Assembly (NCBI RefSeq): GCF_041956535.1
Contig: NW_027192215.1
Location: 124,001-188,000, forward strand
Length of the DNA: 64,000 nucleotides
Direction of reading: 5' to 3'
Origin: Calcarisporiella thermophila CBS 279.70
Taxonomy: Eukaryota; Calcarisporiellomycota
The position numbers and the translations under genes were made by a program. The notes beneath the pieces were generated by a model. That model saw only the letters and a program-made list of their open reading frames with translations. It was not told where the DNA came from and searched no databases. Positions 55,401-64,000 of this stretch are shown here, piece by piece; the first letter of the stretch is position 1, and each line of letters opens with the position of its first letter.

Positions 55401-58400
55401 GAGCAGGAGGGAATACCACCCATGCATAGCTGTATTCTTGGAACCGGGGAAGAAGCTAGAATTGTGCAACTACGGCTATTTCTGAAGCGGCTACACGCAG
55501 TGGAGACGGAAATTAAGAATATCTCAAATTTCGAGGTATGTTCAGTTTTATTTACTTTTGCACATATTCTTTATAACTCATAAATATATAATATTCAAGA
55601 GTGGCAAGCAGCCAATTTTCGATATGGGGGAATTGCACAGAAAACGGAATGCGCTTAGAAGACACATTCGAATGCTTCAGGGGCACGACCCGATGCATCG
55701 ACTCATGTCTTCTTCTTCATTTTCCTCTCTTGAACTCGACCCCAAATACTCAGTACCTTCATCTACAAACAATATGTCGCCAAATCTAGATAGTAGTGGC
55801 CACTTTAGCCTACGCTATGTTGTTCACAATGCAGAGATTTGTTGGAACAATGCAATTCGCAACGTAATCTACAAATGCATGGATTTACGTGAACAACATA
55901 AAGGGCTGAAATATTATATGTCGATGACTGCTGTACGATTCCTTCGGGATTTAACTGCTGCTGTTGGGCAGGGACACGAAGATAACCTTAGACAGCCTCA
56001 TTCTGCATCTGATTCGTTGCGTGCAGATTCACCCGATTCTGAAGGAGCTGACATGGCCCAAGAGCTGATACGCCAGCTTATTGCAGATCAAGAAAGCAAC
56101 TTTGTTGCACAAAATGAAACGGTGGTGGAGATTGAGGCAAAAGAAGGGGACCAGAGCGACGTTTCATCAATTGATTTGAAAGGAGAAGTGGAAGCAGATG
56201 AGAAGCTTCCGCCCGGCTACTCAATGGAAAATGATTCCTTAGTAGAGTTCATTAACCTACAAATCAATCTCCAGAGCGATAAAAATCCCGGTGTGAGTGT
56301 GATCCCTGCTGCAGAACGGCTTCAGGTCAAGTGGCGCAACATTATTGATGAGAGTGTAGCTATCACTGATGATAACCGGAATCGAATTGTGAAACGTCGA
56401 ATAAATTGTCGAATGGATAATGCGCAATTTTTCGTTGCGAAAAAAGCAGATTTCAAAGATCTGGTGCCGGAGGGATTTGCGTGCGGTGATTGCTACGGTT
56501 CACGTGGTCGTGAAAGCTGGCCAGTCTGGATTCCGCTAGAGACCTTAATTGATCATGAAAGTCAGCCGAGATGGTTTGAAAGAGTGGTACCACGTACCTC
56601 CATGTCATTGCAATATGATAAATTTAACTCGCTGTGGATTAAGAAAAGTCGTCCTGCCGCAGATAACCGTCGTAGTTCATGGGCACCCCTCAGAGATGAC
56701 GACCCGGAATCGCGTTTCGACGATCGGGTAGATTTACTACGAGTAACCTGTCCACGGATCGTATTTACAGCAGACTCGGCTCAGTATTGTGCATATTATG
56801 ATGTAGTTACCGACCTGCTAATGTATTTAGAACCACGTAAGAAGGAGCGTATGGAACGAGTTAAAGAAATTCTTCTCGCAGCGGATCCCGATGACTTGGC
56901 GGGTGCACCTGAAACACTTGCAATGCTGCAGGATCGCGTAAGGCAACTGCACGAACTTCGCCTACAAGTAATGGAAAATATTGAGAATACGACAAAACGT
57001 CTCTCCAAAGAATATGTAGCAGTAAAGCATAGCCTGATTAATGCCCAGGAGGAACTTTACATGATGATGACCGCGATCACACAGGCACAAAGTAGCCGAA
57101 GAGAAACAGTGGGTGAGGTAAAGACAGCAATGAAGGTGTTAGTTTCCGCAGAAGAGCTCGTTTGGTGTATGATGTTAGATGCGCATAATCCATTATGTGA
57201 GTGGACATTATCAGAACCCAACTTACTGTGGATAACAAATGAGGACCATTCGATGGTTTATTTGGTTGAGATAAACCAGTTTAACCTCATTAACCGTCTT
57301 CCTGCACCTACTTTTGAGGAATTGCTTGCTCCTTATTTCGACGAACGACGCCCGCCTGACTTTTTCAGAAACAAGATGCTTCGTGTGTATCTGCGTGAGA
57401 TGGCTCCCGTCGGGGGGATACAAGTGATAGAGCACCTTGAAGTGAATATATTTCCCCTGCGCGTACAGATGTCATATGACGTCGCCAAGCAACTGGTGAT
57501 GTATATTTTTCCTGAAAAGGCTCGAACAGGTTCTCCGGATGCTATCCATAATGCCAAGAGTACTGGTGCCAACAGTCCATATACCTCGATAAATCCGGGT
57601 ACGATTGAAGCTGCATCACGTAAGCGTAGAGGTGGTTTAAATGACACCCAAAACGAAGATATGGATGCCATTACTGTTGGAACTTCAGACGCCATAAGCA
57701 TATCATCTAAGCGACGCGGAATTTGGACAATTTCAACAGAACCAGAAGAATGGTTGGATGAGCTACATTTAATGAAAACGCGTGCATCACAAAACCGGAC
57801 ATTCATTTATATAAAAGTACCTGAAGCAACTCATTGCCTTAGCTACCAGGTAAGTTCTTATACAGTTTAAACACTTTACTTGTCTGGAAACTAAAACATC
57901 TTCCCACTTGTTTAGGGCGCGAAAACAAAAAATATTGAGGATTTTAAAGATTTTGTATTCCGAATGCCAACTTTCGAGTACCAGAACAAAACTTGGACTT
58001 GGCTCGAGTTTATGGTTCAATTAAAAAAGGGTATTTTATACACTGTTTCACATTTGGAAATAGGACTGTATGCTAATATTATTGCATTGTAGATATCATG
58101 GGAACAGTCATAGCACATGCGGCGGCACTAATGAAAGAAAAGATTCTCCCTCGTCGACACAAATACATTCGTCGTCCCTCTAATCCAAGCAGCCTGCTCT
58201 TGCTTGAAGATGTGAATATTGACCCAACTGACTCTACACCGTCCCTCCCACTTGATCTTGGTGATAGCCGCGAGATGGTAATAGAGCAAGGACAGTACGA
58301 AGGTTGTGAAAGGGAGGAGTGCCTAGAAAATACGGATATAAACCCCGAATCAAATCAATTTATGGTCACCAAACCGACGGTTAGTGAAGGCAACGTTAGT

Positions 58401-58767
58401 GTGTCTCCCTCCCCAGCATTAAGGCCCACACAGTCAGAACAAGCTGGCCATAAACTGTTGTCAGGATTCAAGTATGGTTTTCTGTTGATGGCGCATAATT
58501 TCAAGATTTACAATTGTGACATTTGATAGATTTATGAAATTTAAGAAGCGAGAACTTGATGTTGCTTCAGATGATGAGCTCGTACAAAAGGTAAATATAA
58601 TATTCAATTTGTTCATTTATTAGTTGATTCACACTGTGGTAAATCAATAGGATAAAAAATTGCAATCCCAAAGATATTCTCCTTCAAGCCTACGATCACA
58701 AAAACCAGGCAACGATATGGAGAAGGGGAAAATGCTTTTGGGTAAAAACTACAGTCCTGGATATTGA
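49463..58767 (+). CDS. FMP27: Fmp27/Hobbit bridge-like lipid-transfer protein
   Basis: A giant repeating-beta-groove protein (BLTP2/Hobbit family) that spans ER-plasma membrane contacts and moves lipids; that role is known from homologues. Nine exons: 49463-51117, 51182-52363, 52429-54490, 54561-55535, 55600-57849, 57916-58030, 58093-58471, 58530-58590, 58651-58767, sum 8,796 nt, 2,931 aa (yeast Fmp27 is 2,628). The N-terminus is a membrane anchor (VLISLLLLFFSYFCIRSIF). The GFWDK signature lies near residue 1450 (KTGFWDKIRLMHHTRTT) and the WPPW-type block (SWPVWIPLETLI) near 2264. The end has KFMKFKKRELDVASDDE, typical of Fmp27. Exons are exceptionally long for this genome. No frame breaks are seen. 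Confidence 0.95.
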
Positions 58768-59652
58768 TCTTTTTCTTGATTGTTTTTAGCTATTTGCATT
58801 TATTCAAACTATAGAATTTATCTAATTTACCTTTATTGATATATATTTTTCATTGATATTTACCGATACCCCAGTGTTATATTATTTTCTGAATGCCACA
58901 TTACATAATTTACAATAAAACATTGATAGAAAGTATACACACCCATTGAGATGTCCTAAGGCAATGTTAAACTATTAATTTATTTTCATATTTTTAATAA
59001 AACTTGTACATCACGGGTTTTTAAAGGAATGGTTACTAGAGAAAGTGATTGAGGTTTGGTATGGAATATTTTCATATTATTGACCTTGCTCGACCATGTA
59101 TTTGGTTATTATAATCGGCTCTAAAAAGAGTTAAAAATTTTGTATGCATTAATTGTCCAAACAATATGCTATAGCAACCTCGCCACATTATCATATACAA
59201 TTTATTAGAATGCAAAGTAATTCCTGGTTTTTTTGTCATTTAATCAAATTACAAATTTCAATAAAATATAAGAAAAAAATCAATAAATAAAAAGAAATTT
59301 ACAAAAAATTCATGAATTAAATAAAATTTTTGAAACTTTTGCTTTTTTAAATTTTTTATTTGTCAATTTTTAAAGAATTTTTTATATAAATTTTCTATTG
59401 TTATATTTCCAAATTCTTTTCACTCTCATGGAAATCCAATGTTATAAAAATAATTTTGTATCCATGTTATATAGTATTTTAATATTAAAAACTTATTTCA
59501 AGTTTTACAGAGATCTAATTATTGTAGAATTTATGTCAATAATTATTTAGCGAACAAATAGCCAAAGCTACGTAATATTCAATCGATGCCAATAATCCTA
59601 ATATGGACAATTGAGTTCTCCAAATTTCTTTTTAACAACTCGTTTTAAAATC
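58768..59652. other. Very AT-rich intergenic block
   Basis: The most AT-rich stretch of the window, especially 59200-59480 with T and A runs and TTTTTA words. No coding frame or RNA gene is visible. It ends at the ETR1 promoter. Confidence 0.6.
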
Positions 59653-61004
59653 ATGCAATTTGCTAGATTGCGGTGCTATCATTCCCCTTTACTGAGGCAT
59701 AAATGGATTTTTCGAAAATATACCACTGCAAGAGCCATGGTGTACTCTCAATATGGCCAACCGAAAGATGTTTTGAAGTTAGTTAATCTAATCTACGATT
59801 ACCTCCCAGGTTTATTTTAATTCGACCAATTTTAAAGATTGCTAGAATATCAGCTACCGATGCCCAAAGATGATAATATTATCTTACGTTTCTTAGCTAC
59901 TCCTGTTAATCCAGCTGATATCAATCAAATAGAGGGTGTATATCCTGTGAAGCCACCATTTACAAAAGAATTTGCACCAGATCAAGCTGTTGCTATTGCA
60001 GGAAATGAGGGAGTAGCAGAGGTCGTAGCAACAGGAAATGGTGTTAATGATATTAAAGTTGGTGATTTGGTGGTCATGGCGCGTGTGGCCTTTGGTGAGT
60101 GCATATAATATTTTTTTGCCATAAATATATATATTTACTTAATTATTCAGGAACCTGGAGGACTCACGCGTTAGCAAAACCACAGGATGTCGCAGTCATA
60201 CCAAAAGATATAGGTTTGATTCATGCGGCTACCTTAACAGTAAACCCATGTACTGCATATCGCATGCTCAAAGACTTCGCTTCTCTTCAAAAAGGCAACA
60301 TAATAATTTATTGATTCAGTACCGATTGACTTTTTAAACATTGTATAATTCTAATAGGAGATTTTATTATACAAAATGGTGCTAATAGCGGAGTTGGCCA
60401 GGCGGTCATTCAAATAGCAAGGAATTGGGGTATAAAAACCATCAATATCGTCCGAAACCGGTATGTATAATGGTTAATAACTGTCTTCTCATGCATGACT
60501 AATAAGAAATCTCATAGTCCGGATATTGAAAATTTGAAGTTTCGACTTCGTTCTCTCGGTGCTACATATGTCCTGCTCGATGAAGAACTAGGAAAAAGAG
60601 AGACGAAAGAGAAGCTAAGGGAATGGACGCAAGGAAAATCAATCAAGCTGGGTCTAAACTGCGTTGGGGGGAAGAATACTACTGAAATGTCACGTTTATT
60701 GGGAGTTGGTGGACATCTTGTTACCTATGGCGCAATGGGTCGCCAGCCCATCACTATACCTGCATCACTATTTATTTTCAAAGATATCCATCTTCATGGC
60801 TTCTGGGTCACACGATGGGGGGAAGCCAATCCACAAAAACGACAGGCAATGCTTGAAGATATTATCACAATGATTAAATCGGGAGAACTTGCGGAAGTAG
60901 AAAATGAACAAAACAAATGGAATGGAGATGCCGACAGTTTTATTGAAGCAGTCAACAAGGCTGGTGTCAGTTTTGGTGGCAAAAAACAGATTATAGTTTT
61001 TTAA
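59653..61004 (+). CDS. ETR1: Mitochondrial trans-2-enoyl-ACP/CoA reductase
   Basis: The NADPH-dependent last reductase of mitochondrial type II fatty-acid synthesis, which supplies lipoate precursors. Five exons: 59653-59777, 59838-60094, 60151-60294, 60358-60460, 60518-61004, giving 371 aa. A targeting sequence ([20 protein letters not shown]) precedes the medium-chain-reductase fold. Conserved parts are [58 protein letters not shown] (cofactor site), [15 protein letters not shown] and GFWVTRW. Intron 3 needs a GC donor (CAAAAAG|GCAACA) to read [11 protein letters not shown]. The ATG at 59653 is the first in frame. It ends tail-to-tail with the ceramidase gene. Confidence 0.95.
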
Positions 61005-61098
61005 TAAAATCAAGATTCGAAGGCAGTAATTTGAAAATGGTTCAGCGAAAAGATAAATAAGCAAATTTTACAAAACCGCTAATTCAACTGGATACAGT

Positions 61099-62065
61099 TC
61101 ACTCAATCTTCTTTTGAGTTGCGTTAAGATTGCGAACATAAGGAAGAAAGCCAAAATATGCAATGGTTGGTTCACTTCTTAAAACGCTAGAACGAGTGAA
61201 AGTGAAAATTGTGCAAAAGAGATACATAGCAAAAGATGACAGCACATGCCTAGCGTCAATAAGCAAAAGCTCTAAATATTACTGACTTAATTTAAAAAAA
61301 AACACTTTTTTAATCTTACCACCAGGCATGCAGCTGGGGGTATGGGATATTCAAGCTAAAAAGATTAAAGCCTTGTCGTAATCGATGGCACAGATGAACA
61401 TCGAATAACCAAAAAGCATATGCAATAGCAAAAGCTAATTGAGCAACCGGTGATAACAGCCATGCTCTTTGCTTGGTCCAGTTGCGCCAGGAATAATATA
61501 GGATATACAGATAGCAAATAAAAGCAAGTGATATGAAAGACGCCTGGAAAATAACAAATTCCAAAAGTTGCCACTGGCTTTCTTTGTGATTGCCTGATAC
61601 AAACATTGCCGTTGTAATAACTGAGCCATATCCCACAAGTAATAAGGGAAACCACGGTCCAAACCGTGTACATTTGGTGTTTTCCATCTCCACTGCGCAA
61701 TAGAACATTGTGAGGATCATGAATATCATGGATGATTCATCCATCATCTGACCAGGAAAAAGAAGTGTCCCATGAAATGCGGTAGAACCTAGACCCACAA
61801 TAAATAGCGTACAAAAGAGCAGCCGGACTCGCCTCTCATGTTCGTAGTGGAGAAAGAGTCCAATTAATCCGATAATTGAGATAAACAAAGATGATAAAGT
61901 ATTAAAATATTCGGCTATATAGTTGGAGACTTGGTAGTTTTTCTCACACCAGTCTAAAAAGGTTGGTGAGAATAACTATATTAACTGTTCAAAAACTAAC
62001 TTACCAACGGTACTAGTGCTAGGAGACCAGAAGCCAATAGAATTATCATTTCCAATATCAATCAT
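61099..62065 (-). CDS. Alkaline ceramidase
   Basis: An ER/Golgi membrane hydrolase that splits ceramide into a sphingoid base and a fatty acid (YPC1/YDC1/ACER family). Three exons on the minus strand: 62065-62005, 61953-61320, 61249-61099, giving 281 aa. The signature start is GFWSPSTSTVDWCEKNY. The catalytic block is LGSTAFHGTLLFPGQMMDE, with the zinc His of AFH and the Asp of MDE. The second zinc pair, LHAWWH, is split by intron 2. Seven membrane helices fit the length. All family residues I can check are present. Neither phyto- nor dihydro-specificity can be told from sequence. The gene ends 94 bp from the ETR1 end, on the other strand. Confidence 0.93.
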
Positions 62066-63494
62066 GTTACAAAAGAAAAATAGGGGTATATAGTAACGTA
62101 TAATGATGAATTAGAATGGAGAAAGGAATAAAATACTAGAAGAAATTATCAATGTGATTTTTTAACCTAATGGCACTTAAGATTTGCGTGTGGGGTATCG
62201 TGAGAGCAGAAATATGGAATCCCAAACTATGGAATCTTAATGAGAAAATTAGTACAATAGATAAAGAATTGTATTAGAGCAACTGATACAGGGTTGTAGC
62301 AACTAGTGCAAAATATTAGGTCTATTCAATAGGAATTATTAATATAACGAATCGTCACTATTCATTGACATGAGTTCTTCAAAGATAGTTCATCTGCAAT
62401 ACTAATGATTAATATGGAAAGTAGAGCATCAAGGAGGTGAATATTTAAGCGAGGTTTGTCGAATCAAAAAAGGCTGGATAGTGTAAAATACTGATCTATG
62501 GACAAATTTTAATTGTGATTTTTATGTGTTCCAATACCAAATACATTTTTCAGCGGCCATTTCTCAAGACGTATTAAATAATTTACAAAAATACTATTAG
62601 CCGGTTAAGGTCGTCTTGGTACGTGCATCTTACATAGAATTTTCGAAATCGATCCACTACCCCAAAGATTCATTCAACCAAGACGTCACATTTACCTTGG
62701 ATTTTTGATTTCTAGCTGCTAATTAAAATTAGCTCGAATTGATGGTTCTTTTCTGCTGGACGTCCCTAAGAATGCATTTAATAGAGGCTCCGTATCAATA
62801 CACAACGCATCGTGGATAGCATGTGCTCTAATCTCTTCAGCGCAAGTGCTGGCGAATTTCTGAGCAAATATTTACCGAGATAAGGCATTTAGTTCTTTAT
62901 TCTGTGTGAATGCACTTAAGTTTCTACATCGCACTAGCCAATCAATTAATAAGATCCCTTTAAGGGCGGCGGTCTGATTCACCATGGAAATCGCCCAAAT
63001 AGCCCGAGCCAATTGAATAATTCAAACTTTTAGACCCTCTCTTCAGCCTTTCTCTTTTCACAAAGATATTTCAGACTGCCTGAGCGAAGTGGAAAAGCAA
63101 CAAATAAAAAAACACGATTATTTGCAACGCGCCTGATAGCGCGTTTTTAATACTGATCGCGAATCGGTCAGTTAATTTTACAATAGAATTTGCTTTTCGC
63201 CCAGTTTGACATCAAATAACGACATGGGCGCACGGTCCTTTTTCCAGTCTCTTTGTTAAATATATAATAGGCGTTTAATTTGGAGCGCGATGGTCACAAT
63301 CTCCTTACTTTTTTCCTTGCTCACTAACCCCTCATTTCCTACGTGCCCATATACCCGTTTGAGCTGCGGGGTTTGGGACGTGCTATTCCGCTCATTTTCT
63401 TGCTTTCATCTTCATACAATTTCGTGGATGTTCATACTATTCATTTGTTAAGAAAGTCAGTTAATCTTCCTCTCCTGCTTCAATTCATTCATTC
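62066..63494. other. Long intergenic region upstream of the right-edge gene
   Basis: About 1.4 kb with no convincing coding frame. AT-rich at first, then a less AT-rich, CT-rich section (63170-63490) that looks like the promoter and leader of the plus-strand gene. The region separates two divergent genes. Confidence 0.45.
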
Positions 63495-64000
63495 ATGTAC
63501 GGTGCTGCGCAATTCGAACTACTAGATTGGGAGCATGCCCTTGATCCTCTTGACACCTCTTTTGGTACGGCATTCCACCAATCTCTCGACACATTTCCGA
63601 ACGATTTCGGAGACTTGGCAGATTCCGGGGACGGGATCCTTGGTTCATATGCAAAAGGGGATGCTACATCTCTTCTCCGGCAATCTGATCCTTTGACGGG
63701 ATATGGAAACTGGCCGAATATCGCGGATCCCCTTGTCAGCAAAGGGGGTCTCGCCATGCCGCTAGCCCTCGCTACTGCGGAACTGGCTGGGAAGGAAGAT
63801 AAAAAGATAGGTGGTGACCAGCCGCATCTAAGCTATGAGTCCTCCTCTCAGTGGTTGTCCGGTGATACGGATCCGTCATTCGCATACTCGAACAAACAGA
63901 ACGTATCAAAATGGGGAAATCAGACTAATAAGGGATCTGACTGCACTCCATCCAGTCCCCAGAATTCAACTGCGGATCCTGTTCAGACAAATTCAAGATC
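63495..64000 (+). CDS. Acidic Ser/Asp-rich protein, 3' partial (possible regulator)
   Basis: A frame of at least 168 residues runs from ATG at 63495 to the window edge without a stop. It starts MYGAAQFELLDWEHALDPLD. It continues acidic and Ser/Gly/Asp-rich with scattered aromatics (GNWPNIADPL, SSQWLSGDTDPSFAYS). No domain is visible in this part. Acidic, disordered N-termini followed by a DNA-binding domain are common in fungal transcription factors, and the long upstream region fits a regulated gene. This is inference only; the rest of the gene lies beyond the window. Confidence 0.6.
   Translation, partial: MYGAAQFELLDWEHALDPLDTSFGTAFHQSLDTFPNDFGDLADSGDGILGSYAKGDATSLLRQSDPLTGYGNWPNIADPLVSKGGLAMPLALATAELAGKEDKKIGGDQPHLSYESSSQWLSGDTDPSFAYSNKQNVSKWGNQTNKGSDCTPSSPQNSTADPVQTNSR

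Overview
The window is nuclear DNA of a filamentous or dimorphic fungus. The genes are intron-rich, with introns of about 45-110 nt, GTATGT/GTAAGT-type donors and CTAAC-like branch sites. They encode fungal proteins: Mot1, Fmp27/Hobbit, a Pho85-type cyclin, a Flo8/Som1-like LisH protein, an MCH-type transporter and mitoribosomal mS43. TMEM70-like and TMEM164-like genes, which I do not associate with yeasts, hint at an early-diverging (non-Dikarya) lineage; that placement is inference. I rebuilt gene models by reading splice sites. For all 17 spliced models given with high confidence except RPL24, the summed exons are an exact multiple of three and end at a stop.

Layout, left to right. 0-9.2 kb: a Lys-rich low-complexity gene cut by the left edge, a small candidate gene, and MOT1 (21 exons). 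9.2-14 kb: a sparse stretch with a small membrane protein, a small cysteine-rich secreted protein, a possible second Cys/Trp-rich gene and a 69-bp near-perfect palindrome. 14-20.7 kb: an MCT transporter, mS43 (SOD fold), a 528-bp assembly gap, RPL24 and RPR2 head to head, and MDE1. 20.9-25.7 kb: a GC-rich island with a Pho85-type cyclin and a proline-rich C2H2 factor separated by about 2 kb. 26-35 kb: separase (20 exons), biotin synthase, and a TMEM70-like assembly factor. 35.8-43.2 kb: WDR55/JIP5, an ankyrin protein, a TMEM164-like protein, a fungal hypothetical, and a 556-aa unknown membrane protein. 43.5-49.3 kb: the Flo8/Som1-like LisH poly-Q regulator, sphingosine-1-phosphate lyase, and a small hypothetical. 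49.4-64 kb: giant FMP27 (2,931 aa), an AT-rich block, ETR1, alkaline ceramidase, and the start of an unidentified acidic protein cut by the right edge.

Most genes are housekeeping. Mitochondrial functions recur (mS43, TMEM70, ETR1, biotin synthase). So do membrane-lipid functions: ceramidase and S1P lyase are the two ends of sphingoid-base catabolism, with Fmp27 (a bridge-like lipid-transfer protein) between them. The most unusual signals are gene-structure ones: three GC-AG introns, start codons isolated in tiny first exons, and a one-base frame break in RPL24. I found no CRISPR array, prophage, intact transposon or secondary-metabolite cluster, and no system I would call new with confidence.
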